A stretch of 20,381 bases of DNA from JAYEJW01 sp034716535 (GTDB taxonomy: Bacteria; Pseudomonadota; Gammaproteobacteria; Chromatiales; Chromatiaceae), in NCBI GenBank assembly GCA_034716535.1, contig JAYEJW010000666.1, forward strand, positions 1 to 20,381, read 5' to 3'. Shown piece by piece: positions 7,051 through 16,510 of this stretch. Numbering within the stretch: position 1 is the stretch's first letter; each line of letters opens with the position of its first letter. The position numbers and the translations under genes are program-made. The notes beneath the pieces were generated by a model. It was not told the origin of the DNA and ran no database searches. It worked only from the letters and a program-made list of their open reading frames with translations.

Positions 7051-7764
7051 ATGCAAGACTTTGACGGAAAGGTGGCCATCGTCACGGGCGCTGCCGGCAA
7101 CCTGGGACGCGCGGTCTGCCAGGCCCTGCTGGCACAAGGCGCCCGGATAGCGATGATTGATCTGAACGCACAGTCCCTGGAGTCAGCCCGTGCGGAGCTT
7201 CCCGCCGACGGCGACACCGCCCTCTTCGCCGCAAACCTCATCGCACCCGACTCGGTGGCGGACATGGTCGAGCGCGTGCATGCGCATTTCGGCCAGATCG
7301 ATATCCTGGCCAATATCGCGGGCGGCTTCACCATGGGGCCGCCGGTACACGAGACCGAGGACAAGGACTGGAACTTCATGCTCGACCTCAATGCCCGTAC
7401 GGTCTTCAATACCTGCCGTGCCGTGATCCCGCACATGCTGGCACGAGGAAACGGCAGTATAGTGAACGTTTCCGCCCGTGCCGCGACCGAGGGAAAGGGG
7501 CATATGGCGCCCTACTGCGCATCCAAGGCGGCAGTCATCACCCTGACCGAGAGCCTGGCAGCCGAGCATAAGGACACCGGCATCAACGTCAATTGCATCC
7601 TGCCTGGTACGGTGGATACGCCTCAGAACCGAGAGGCCATGCCGAACCAGGACCACAGCCGTTGGGTGCCGACCGCGGCCCTGGCGGATGTTATCCTTTT
7701 CCTCGCTTCCGATGCCGCACGGTGCGTCACGGGCGCAGCCGTGCCCGTGTATGGCCGAAGCTGA
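7051..7764 (+). CDS. Short-chain dehydrogenase/reductase (SDR), FabG-like
   Basis: The 237-residue product is a classical SDR: a cofactor-binding TGAAGNLG (residues 12-19), Asp37 at the end of the second strand, which favours NAD(H), the NIAG variant of the NAG motif (88-91), Asn114, the catalytic Ser141, and Tyr155/Lys159 in YCASK. INVNCILPGTVDTP (178-191) follows the catalytic part as usual. The substrate is unknown; FabG-type ketoreductase is only a fold-level match. The ATG at 7051 is chosen because the SDR fold starts there, and AGAGG (7036-7040) lies 10 nt upstream. The gene diverges from lapB. Confidence 0.88.
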   Translation: MQDFDGKVAIVTGAAGNLGRAVCQALLAQGARIAMIDLNAQSLESARAELPADGDTALFAANLIAPDSVADMVERVHAHFGQIDILANIAGGFTMGPPVHETEDKDWNFMLDLNARTVFNTCRAVIPHMLARGNGSIVNVSARAATEGKGHMAPYCASKAAVITLTESLAAEHKDTGINVNCILPGTVDTPQNREAMPNQDHSRWVPTAALADVILFLASDAARCVTGAAVPVYGRS

Positions 7765-7849
7765 TCCGCAAGACAGCCGATCGGCGAGCGTCGGGCAACG
7801 CCGTTTGCAGAGACATCACAGAGGGGGTGACGGTGAGGGAACACAACGC

Positions 7850-8296
7850 ATGGCACGCGCTTTCCCGGCAGCCTTACGCGTGAAACCATTCATCACACCG
7901 ATTCCGATCGCGCTGCTGATTCTCGCGGCATTGGCGCGACCCCTTCCAGCCCAACCGCTCCTCGACGAGGACACGGAAAGGCTTGTGGTGGAGGCCGTCG
8001 AGGCCGCAGTCGAGCTCGACCTCTACAACGCGCGCTGCCGGAGCGATGTTTCAGGGCGCCGATCCGATAACCTCAACAAGGAGCTGATCAGCAAGTTTCG
8101 GCTAACCGTGCTGAAGGTCGAGGACGATTATTTCCCCGACGGATCCTACCGCAAGGCGCAGGAACGCATGCAGCGGGAATTCCTGGCCAAGCTCAAACAG
8201 GCAGGTGGCTGCAAGGGAGCCAAGACGGCCGGGATGCCCGAGACGCTGCGGGAGCGCTACCGCAGCCTGCTTGACGAGGTCGACGCCTTGCCCTGA
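7850..8296 (+). CDS. Small exported hypothetical protein
   Basis: The product is 148 residues. A basic N terminus and a hydrophobic stretch (about residues 12-30) ending in RPLPAQP look like a signal peptide, so the protein is probably periplasmic. The mature part is mainly charged helix with two cysteines (in ARCRSD and GGCKG) that could pair. I recognise no family. AGGGA lies 9 nt before the chosen ATG; an in-frame GTG at 7880 is an alternative without a ribosome binding site. It follows the SDR gene by 85 bp and may be co-transcribed. Confidence 0.65.
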   Translation: MARAFPAALRVKPFITPIPIALLILAALARPLPAQPLLDEDTERLVVEAVEAAVELDLYNARCRSDVSGRRSDNLNKELISKFRLTVLKVEDDYFPDGSYRKAQERMQREFLAKLKQAGGCKGAKTAGMPETLRERYRSLLDEVDALP

Positions 8297-8301
8297 GCTT
8301 C

Positions 8302-8322
8302 GCACCCGGCCATCGGGGGTGC
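8302..8322 (+). terminator. Hairpin between convergent genes
   Basis: GCACCC (8302-8307) pairs with GGGTGC (8317-8322) over a 9-nt loop, 6 bp after the stop of the small exported protein, followed by a pyrimidine-rich TCTCTCTC. It could end that transcript; the U-tract is imperfect. Confidence 0.4.
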
Positions 8323-8350
8323 TCTCTCTCGCGCCGAAGAAACAACTCGG

Positions 8351-9583
8351 TTACCCCTTCCCCGCGAGTCCCAGTCGACGCAACAACAGCGGCATGGTCG
8401 GCGCCTGCACCGCCAGGGTGAACAGGACCACACCGAAGGCGATGGACTGGATGGTCCACCAGTAATCCAGCTCGATGGGCAAAGAGAGCGCAAGCGCCAG
8501 GGTGACGGCACCGCGCAGTCCGCCCCAATACATGGCCGTCTGCACCTTGAGGGGAATGGGCTCGATCCCCGGCAACCTGCCCGCCAGCGGCAGTAAACTC
8601 AGCAGTCCGGCCCCACGGGCCACCAACACACCGCCGATACCGATGAGCATTGCCAGCCAACGCTCCTCGAACATCGGCAGAGTGACGGTAACCCCCATGA
8701 GCAGGAAGACCAGGGCGTTGGCCGCAAAGGCGTTGAGACTCCACAACCTGTCCACAAACCCGTCGGGCTTCTCCGGAGAATCCTCGTGAACTGCACGCCC
8801 CATCACAAGCCCGGTGACCAGTACGGCCATGACGCCAGATACGTGCAGCAACCACTCCGCAGTCAGGAATGCCCCATAGGCACTGATCAGGCTCAACAGC
8901 CCTTGTTCCACCGGATCGCCAAAGCGCCGGACCAGCAGAAGGAAAACCAGACCCACGCCCAAGCCCACGACAGTGCCGCCGAAGAAGAGCAGCCCAAAAC
9001 GCGCAGCGGCATCGGAGATAGTCACCTCTTCCCCCGGATTCAGGGCCAGAGACAAGAAGATGCCGAAGATCACGATGGCGGTCGCATCGTTGAACAGGCT
9101 TTCCCCCTCCATGAGCACCGTCAGGCGCTCAGAGACCCCCAGGCGTTTGAAGAGATCCACGACCGCCACAGGATCCGTGGCCGAAAGCAAAGCGCCGGTA
9201 AGGAGGGCGGCAATCCATGGAAAGCCTACCGGATGGTTGATGCCGACGTAGACCAGGGCGGCGGTCACCGCCGTGGACAGCAACAACATCGGGATCGCGA
9301 TAATGAGGATGAGCGCCAGGTTTCGCATCAGCAGCTTCGCGTCGACCTTGAAGGCGGACTCGAAGATGAGCACCGGGAGAAAGACGTAGACGATGAGGTC
9401 ATGGAAGGACGCGGCCCGCAGACCGAGATCGTAACCGAGTCCCACCCATATCTCAGAGCCCGCGAAGCCCGTTACAACGAGCAACAACGCAAAAGGCAGG
9501 TGGACACGGCGGGCCAGGGGCTGCAGCAGCAGGGCCACGACGAGCAGGCCGGCCAGCAGCATCAGGGTCAGCGGCAGGGGCAT
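8351..9583 (-). CDS. CPA1-family Na+(K+)/H+ antiporter
   Basis: The 410-residue product is an inner-membrane cation/proton antiporter with about 11-12 hydrophobic segments. It carries the CPA1 core motifs: LLSATDPVAVV (Asp137-Pro138) and MEGESLFNDATAIV with the Asn165-Asp166 ion-binding pair. Such antiporters exchange Na+ or K+ for H+ in pH and salt homeostasis; which ion cannot be told. There is no long cytosolic C-terminal domain. The ATG at 9583 is chosen because GAGGAGGA sits 5 nt upstream and the first membrane segment follows at once; the open frame to 9706 adds only non-hydrophobic sequence. It is convergent with the exported protein gene and divergent from the phosphoribosyltransferase. 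Confidence 0.9.
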   Translation of the reverse strand: MPLPLTLMLLAGLLVVALLLQPLARRVHLPFALLLVVTGFAGSEIWVGLGYDLGLRAASFHDLIVYVFLPVLIFESAFKVDAKLLMRNLALILIIAIPMLLLSTAVTAALVYVGINHPVGFPWIAALLTGALLSATDPVAVVDLFKRLGVSERLTVLMEGESLFNDATAIVIFGIFLSLALNPGEEVTISDAAARFGLLFFGGTVVGLGVGLVFLLLVRRFGDPVEQGLLSLISAYGAFLTAEWLLHVSGVMAVLVTGLVMGRAVHEDSPEKPDGFVDRLWSLNAFAANALVFLLMGVTVTLPMFEERWLAMLIGIGGVLVARGAGLLSLLPLAGRLPGIEPIPLKVQTAMYWGGLRGAVTLALALSLPIELDYWWTIQSIAFGVVLFTLAVQAPTMPLLLRRLGLAGKG

Positions 9584-9660
9584 GGCGGTCCTCCTCGGCC
9601 AGTCGCGGACTGGTGACGGATACCTCTGGATCGAACCTCCCCAACCGGGCCGAGACAGCG

Positions 9661-9737
9661 TCGGTTGATAGCAACCGAATGAAGGGGATGAGACAGGGCC
9701 CGTCATCCTTGCCTTGTTTCAGAAGACCTATCGATAG
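9661..9737. promoter_or_regulatory. Inverted repeats in a divergent promoter region
   Basis: The 194-bp gap between the antiporter and phosphoribosyltransferase holds TCGGTT/AACCGA (9661-9666 and 9673-9678, 6-nt loop) and the perfect 10-bp palindrome CTATCGATAG (9728-9737). Either may be an operator serving one or both divergent genes. No well-spaced -35/-10 pair was found. Confidence 0.3.
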
Positions 9738-9777
9738 ACCATTTTGTTTCGTTTCGGGAACCGTCATGGAGAACAAG

Positions 9778-10389
9778 ATGCAGCAAGGCATCCGCTGCGA
9801 GATCGTCTCATGGGGCCAGGTTCACCGGCTCGCCCGGAATCTGGCATTGCGCATCCTGGAGGACGGTTTCGCGCCCGACATCCTCGTCGCGATCGGCCGT
9901 GGAGGCTGGATCCCCGGTCGATTGCTGTCCGACTACCTCGGCAACCTGAACCTGACCGAGTTCAAGATCGAGCACTACACAGGCCCCTTCCAGGAGAAAC
10001 AGGCAGCACGGGTGCGCTACCCGTTGTCGGCAGACATAAGCGGGCAGCGAGTGCTGGTGGTGGACGACGTGACAGACACCGGGAACAGCTTCGAGGTAGC
10101 GATCTCACACATCCGCAGCATCGGGGAGCCGCGTGAGCTCCGCACCGTCGTCCTCGATCATAAGGTGGTCTCGCCCTTTGTACCGGACTACTTCGCGCGC
10201 AAGGTGATCAAGTGGCGCTGGATCATCTACCCCTGGGCGGTGGTGGAGGACCTCACTGGGCTCATCGGGATGATGCCGGACCGCACGGCAGAACCCGAGC
10301 TGGTGTCAGAGCACTTGCGGCGGACTCACGGTCTTCGCATTCCCCTGGCAACGATCCGGGACGTGCTGGCGCTGATGGACAGAGGGTAG
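9778..10389 (+). CDS. Phosphoribosyltransferase domain protein
   Basis: The 203-residue product has the type I PRTase PRPP-binding loop VLVVDDVTDTGNS (residues 92-104) after an N-terminal VAIGRGGWIPGR block (37-48), which resembles nucleobase-salvage enzymes of the COG2236 (xanthine/hypoxanthine PRTase-like) type. The base acceptor is not determined. The start at 9778 is preferred because GGAG (9768-9771) is 6 nt upstream; an ATG at 9766 is an alternative. The C-terminal RxPLATIRDVLALMDRG part is a helical extension. It is convergent with the cupin gene, 21 bp away. Confidence 0.85.
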   Translation: MQQGIRCEIVSWGQVHRLARNLALRILEDGFAPDILVAIGRGGWIPGRLLSDYLGNLNLTEFKIEHYTGPFQEKQAARVRYPLSADISGQRVLVVDDVTDTGNSFEVAISHIRSIGEPRELRTVVLDHKVVSPFVPDYFARKVIKWRWIIYPWAVVEDLTGLIGMMPDRTAEPELVSEHLRRTHGLRIPLATIRDVLALMDRG

Positions 10390-10410
10390 CGAAGGAACGA
10401 GGTACTGACC

Positions 10411-10692
10411 CTACTTGAACCTGTAGTGCTTTTCCACCGGCACCAGGATCTCCCAGGTGCAAGAGAGGCCGGCCGGAAAGCTGATGAGGTCTCCGCGTCC
10501 GAACTCCTCCGGCTCCCCGCCGTCCGGCGTGACGATGAAACGCCCTCGCAGCACGTAGCAAGTCTCGGTCTGGTCGTAGCGCCAGGGAAACGTTGATACC
10601 TCCTTTTTCCAGATCGGCCAGTCATCCACGCCGAGAACATCCAGCTTGGCTGGGGAGGGCTTGTGCTCGCACAGAATCTCAAGTTCACTCAC
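10411..10692 (-). CDS. DUF861-type cupin protein
   Basis: The 93-residue product is a single-domain cupin like the EutQ/DUF861 group: FPWRYDQTETCYVLRGRFIV (residues 35-54) followed by GDLISFPAGLSCTWEI (68-83), the two conserved cupin halves. The usual metal His residues are largely absent, as is common in this group, so metal binding is uncertain. Function is unknown. The GTG at 10692 is chosen because GGAGAAG lies about 5 nt upstream; the extension to 10728 is unlike the family. Confidence 0.8.
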   Translation of the reverse strand: MSELEILCEHKPSPAKLDVLGVDDWPIWKKEVSTFPWRYDQTETCYVLRGRFIVTPDGGEPEEFGRGDLISFPAGLSCTWEILVPVEKHYRFK

Positions 10693-10819
10693 GGGTCTTC
10701 TCCAAAATCGCAGGGGGCCAAACGGCAAGACATTCGGGTTTCGTTTTTCTTGGGAGAGGATCGGGTTTTTTCAAGGATCGGACTTGCCGGGCCCGGGCCG
10801 TTGGTGGAAACTCATCGGT

Positions 10820-11302
10820 ATGTCCGAGTCATTAGATAGATTGGCGCGCGAGCTAGGACGGCATATCCGGGCCCAGAACCTGCAACTTGCAATTGCGGAG
10901 TCCTGCACCGGCGGTTGGGTCGCAAAGGTGGTTACCGACATCCCCGGCAGCAGCGACTGGTTTGACCGCGGTTTTGTCACCTACAGCGACGACGCAAAGC
11001 GGGAGATGCTTGATGTCTCACCCGATTCCATCGCCGTCCACGGCGCGGTCAGCGCAGAGGTGGTGTGCGCGATGGCACAGGGCGCGCTCGCCCACAGCAA
11101 AGCAGGCGTCGCGGTGGCCGTCAGCGGAATCGCCGGTCCCGGTGGCGGCAGCGAGGAGAAGCCCGTGGGCACTGTTTTCTTTGCCTGGGTGCGGAAGGGG
11201 CGGGAGCCGCTGACCCAGCGGGTGCAGTTCGCCGGCAACCGCGAAGAGGTGCGCCATCAATCGGTGCGCCTCGCGTTGGAACGGCTGCTGGAGTTGCTCT
11301 AG
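10820..11302 (+). CDS. pncC: CinA C-terminal family protein / nicotinamide-nucleotide amidohydrolase
   Basis: The 160-residue product is the stand-alone C-terminal CinA domain (PncC), which deamidates NMN to nicotinate mononucleotide in the pyridine nucleotide cycle. It shows the family blocks AESCTGGWVA (residues 25-34), TYSDDAKREMLDV and VSGIAGPGGGSEEKPVGTVFFA. There is no N-terminal molybdopterin-binding half, as is usual for proteobacterial PncC (often annotated CinA). It stands upstream of recA, the common cinA-recA neighbourhood, here separated by a repeat element and thpR. The last base of its TAG stop is the first base of that element's terminal repeat. Confidence 0.92.
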   Translation: MSESLDRLARELGRHIRAQNLQLAIAESCTGGWVAKVVTDIPGSSDWFDRGFVTYSDDAKREMLDVSPDSIAVHGAVSAEVVCAMAQGALAHSKAGVAVAVSGIAGPGGGSEEKPVGTVFFAWVRKGREPLTQRVQFAGNREEVRHQSVRLALERLLELL

Positions 11303-11569
11303 TACCTCGTTTCACCTTATTTTGCGGTTTCAGCAAGGCGAGAAGCGGCCATATGCTAGGCGCGCGACTGCAGGACTAGCCGAAGCTAATTCAAGGGAGC
11401 GCAACAACGCAGATGGCCGCTTCTCGCCTTGCCCGAAGGGAGCCCCTCAAACGCGCCAATACGGCGTTGCAGCCCTTGGAAAGGGAATGAGCCATTCCCT
11501 GCGGGCTGCGCCTTGCCTTGGCGCGTTTGGGGGGCTCTGATACTCGCAAAATAAGGTGAAACGAGGTAC
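11302..11569. mobile_element. MITE-like element with 25-bp perfect terminal inverted repeats
   Basis: The 25 bases at 11302-11326 (starting GTACCTCGTTTCACC) are perfectly complementary to 11545-11569. Inside are two more inverted pairs: arm A, 20 perfect bp (11333-11352 with 11413-11432), and arm B, 19 of 20 bp (11440-11459 with 11518-11537). Arm B contains nested pairs GCAGCCC/GGGCTGC (11469-11475, 11503-11509) and AGGGAATG/CATTCCCT (11482-11489, 11493-11500). Junction spacers are 6, 7 and 7 nt, so a single strand would form a three-way junction. No long gene fits inside. TA occurs at both tips (11303-11304, 11567-11568), fitting a TA-duplicating transposase such as IS630/Tc1-mariner, but this is inferred. 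Confidence 0.85.
11563..11567 (+). promoter_or_regulatory. Possible thpR ribosome binding site inside the element
   Basis: GAGGT (11563-11567) lies in the right terminal repeat, 9 nt before the GTG start of thpR. It is the only Shine-Dalgarno-like sequence there, so the inserted element seems to provide it. Confidence 0.5.
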
Positions 11570-11576
11570 CTGAGCG

Positions 11577-12092
11577 GTGACTGAACGCCTGTTCTTCGCC
11601 ATCTGGCCTGGTGACGAGCAGCGGTCGGCACTCGCGCGTATCCAGCGGGAGCTGCCTGACCGCCATGGCCGCAAGACCCACCCGGAGGATCTCCACATCA
11701 CCCTCGTCTTCCTCGGCGATGTCGGCGCGGATCAGCGCGGCTGCGCCGAAGCGGCGGCGGACCAGGCGCACGGGGTACCCTTCGAGCTGACGTTCGACAG
11801 CATCGGTTGCTTCCCGCGAGCGCGCGTTCTCTGGTGCGGCGCCTCGATCCTACCCGATCCGCTGCTCAAGCTGGCGCGCGGGCTGAATCGACACTTGCTC
11901 GGCTGCGGCTTCCCACCGGAACGACGCCCTTACGCTCCCCATGTGACCCTGGCGCGAAAGGCGCGCCCCATCGAAGCGAAGAGCCTGACGCAACCCATCC
12001 AATGGCCCGTCAGCGAGTTCGTACTGGTCGTCGCCCGAGAAGGCCCAGCGCCGCGCTACCAGGTGCTGCGCCGCTGGCGCTTGGCGTCATGA
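11577..12092 (+). CDS. thpR: RNA 2',3'-cyclic phosphodiesterase (2H / LigT family)
   Basis: ThpR opens 2',3'-cyclic phosphates on RNA; the family was first described as the 2'-5' RNA ligase LigT. The 171-residue product has both catalytic HxT tetrads, His40-Ile-Thr42 in DLHITLVFLG and His122-Val-Thr124 in PHVTLARK, with spacing and length normal for the family. The GTG start is the first in frame and gives the expected N terminus (RLFFAIWP). It would follow cinA by about 10 bp without the repeat element, suggesting a former operon. Its stop codon overlaps the proposed recA -35 region. Confidence 0.93.
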   Translation: MTERLFFAIWPGDEQRSALARIQRELPDRHGRKTHPEDLHITLVFLGDVGADQRGCAEAAADQAHGVPFELTFDSIGCFPRARVLWCGASILPDPLLKLARGLNRHLLGCGFPPERRPYAPHVTLARKARPIEAKSLTQPIQWPVSEFVLVVAREGPAPRYQVLRRWRLAS

Positions 12093-12117
12093 CTGCACAT
12101 CGCTGGTGTGTGATAAT
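12089..12117 (+). promoter_or_regulatory. Probable recA promoter
   Basis: ATGACT (12089-12094, -35) and GATAAT (12112-12117, -10) are separated by 17 bp, and a TG precedes the -10 element, giving a good sigma-70 fit. The start would lie near 12124, leaving a leader of about 200 nt. No CTGT-N8-ACAG LexA operator is visible, only a half-site TACTG (12117-12121). Confidence 0.55.
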
Positions 12118-12290
12118 ACTGGACTTCACGGGGCGCTGACACCATCGTTGGCGGCGCTCCGCTAGGATTGAACGACGAGCCGCAGACGTGCCCGAGCCGC
12201 TACCTGTCGCCGTGGGATGGGGCAGTCCCTCCGCTTGAACTCGGGGGGCGGGGCGGGACACCGGCTGGGGTGCGCGAATAACCGAGCTTT

Positions 12291-12317
12291 TCCGGGTGGC
12301 GCGAGCGCCACGTCCGG
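12291..12317 (+). promoter_or_regulatory. Hairpin in the recA leader
   Basis: GTGGCG (12296-12301) pairs with CGCCAC (12306-12311) over the tetraloop CGAG, flanked by CCGG on both sides which can extend the stem. It ends just before the recA ribosome binding site GGAG (12321-12324). It may affect recA mRNA stability or translation; no role is shown. Confidence 0.4.
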
Positions 12318-12329
12318 CCTGGAGATCCG

Positions 12330-13361
12330 ATGGACGACAACCGCAAGAAAGCGCTGGCAGCCGCCCTGAGCCAGATCGAAAAGCAGTTCGGCAAGGGCTC
12401 GGTCATGCGCATGGGCGATGCCGGCGCCGTGCGCAACGTGGAGGTCATCTCCACCGGCTCACTGGCGCTCGATGTGGCCTTGGGCGTGGGGGGCGTCCCC
12501 AAGGGCCGCGTCGTGGAGATTTACGGTCCTGAAGCCTCCGGCAAGACCACGCTCACCCTTCACGTCGTGGCGGAGGCGCAGAAACAGGGCGGCACTGCCG
12601 CCTTCGTGGATGCCGAGCACGCACTGGACCCGGGTTACTCGGAGAAACTCGGCGTCAACATGGACGAGCTGCTGGTGTCCCAGCCGGACACCGGTGAGCA
12701 GGCCCTGGAGATCACCGACATGCTGGTGCGCTCCGGCGCGGTCGATGTGGTGGTGGTGGACTCGGTGGCGGCCCTGACCCCAAAGGCGGAGATCGAAGGA
12801 GAGATGGGCGACTCCCATGTTGGCCTGCAGGCGCGGCTCATGTCCCAGGCCCTGCGCAAGCTTACCGGGAACATCAAGCGCTCCAATTGCGTGGTGATCT
12901 TTATCAACCAGATCCGCATGAAGATCGGCGTTATGTTCGGCAACCCGGAGACCACCACCGGTGGCAACGCGCTCAAGTTCTACTCCACCGTGCGCCTCGA
13001 CATCCGCCGTACCGGCGCGATAAAGAAGGGCGACGAGGTCGTCGGCAACGAAACCAAGGTGAAGGTGGTCAAGAACAAGGTGGCGCCGCCGTTCAGGCAG
13101 GTCCACTTCGATATACTCTACGGAGAGGGAATCTCCCGGGAAGGCGAGCTCATCGACCTCGGCGTACAGCAGGGCGTGGTCGAGAAGTCGGGTGCCTGGT
13201 ACAGCTATGGCGGCAACCGCATCGGCCAAGGCAAGGACAACGTCCGAAACTTCTTAAAGGAAAACAAGGACGTGGCCGCCGATATCGACCAGAAGATCCG
13301 CGCGCTACTCCTGCCCCAGGCCGTGAGCGAAGGACCTGCCGCAGCGCCGGCGGAGGCCTGA
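12330..13361 (+). CDS. recA: Recombinase RecA
   Basis: RecA forms the ATP-dependent filament on single-stranded DNA that drives strand exchange and LexA self-cleavage. The 343-residue protein is standard length. It has the Walker A loop GPEASGKTT (residues 66-74), a Walker B region ending VVVVDSVAAL, the L2-region residues around NQIRMKIGVMFGNPETTTGG and the C-terminal acidic/Ala-rich tail. The ATG is 5 nt after GGAG. The downstream recX overlaps its end, as in many gammaproteobacteria. Confidence 0.98.
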   Translation: MDDNRKKALAAALSQIEKQFGKGSVMRMGDAGAVRNVEVISTGSLALDVALGVGGVPKGRVVEIYGPEASGKTTLTLHVVAEAQKQGGTAAFVDAEHALDPGYSEKLGVNMDELLVSQPDTGEQALEITDMLVRSGAVDVVVVDSVAALTPKAEIEGEMGDSHVGLQARLMSQALRKLTGNIKRSNCVVIFINQIRMKIGVMFGNPETTTGGNALKFYSTVRLDIRRTGAIKKGDEVVGNETKVKVVKNKVAPPFRQVHFDILYGEGISREGELIDLGVQQGVVEKSGAWYSYGGNRIGQGKDNVRNFLKENKDVAADIDQKIRALLLPQAVSEGPAAAPAEA

Positions 13362-13363
13362 CC

Positions 13364-13810
13364 CTGGAGCCGGAGATCCAGCGTCAGGCGTTGAAGCTGC
13401 TGAGCGCCCGCGAACACAGCCGGTTGGAGCTGGCCCGTAAGCTGATGACACGGGGTTACGCGCAGACCGCCGTGGACGAGGTGCTCGGGAGCCTGCGTGA
13501 GCAGGGTCTGTTGAGCGAGGAGCGCATGACCGAGTCCTATGTGGCCGAGAGGCTGCGCAAGGGCTTCGGGCCCTTGCGGGTGCGCCAGGAGCTTCGCCAA
13601 CGGGGAATCCCGGACGCGCTGATCGAGTCCCATCTGGAGAGATCATCACACGAGTGGCTGGAGTTGATCGCCGCAGTGCATGAGAAAAAGTTCGGCCCGG
13701 ACCGCACCGCCGATGCGAGGGAGCTTGCGCGCCGCGCCCGGTTCCTGGAATACAGGGGATTCCCGTCGGAGCTCATCCTGCGTTTTCTGCGCGGCCATGA
13801 CGAACCTTGA
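13364..13810 (+). CDS. recX: Regulatory protein RecX
   Basis: RecX inhibits RecA filaments. The product is 148 residues with the typical three-helix repeats: ALKLLSAREHSRLELARKLM (residues 10-29), a second around LREQGLLSEERMTESYVAER, and KGFGPLRVRQELRQRGIPD. The frame stays open upstream through recA, and no ATG, GTG or TTG lies between the recA stop and the conserved helix except TTG at 13391. GGAGG (13353-13357) points to a CTG start at 13364, 6 nt away, which gives the normal N terminus. The gene follows recA with almost no gap, so translational coupling is likely. Confidence 0.88.
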   Translation: MEPEIQRQALKLLSAREHSRLELARKLMTRGYAQTAVDEVLGSLREQGLLSEERMTESYVAERLRKGFGPLRVRQELRQRGIPDALIESHLERSSHEWLELIAAVHEKKFGPDRTADARELARRARFLEYRGFPSELILRFLRGHDEP

Positions 13811-13851
13811 GCCCCCGAACGTCCTCCAAGTCCTTTCCTGAGTTTCCCGCC

Positions 13852-16455
<2,604 letters not shown>

Positions 16456-16510
16456 GCAAGGCTCGCGGTCCGGGCGAATCCTAGCGAACAAACATCCATA
16501 GAAGAGTCTT

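Noticed and set aside
11322..11771. Several short open frames across the repeat element on both strands
   Set aside because: They follow from the symmetric inverted repeats, have no ribosome binding site and no protein character.
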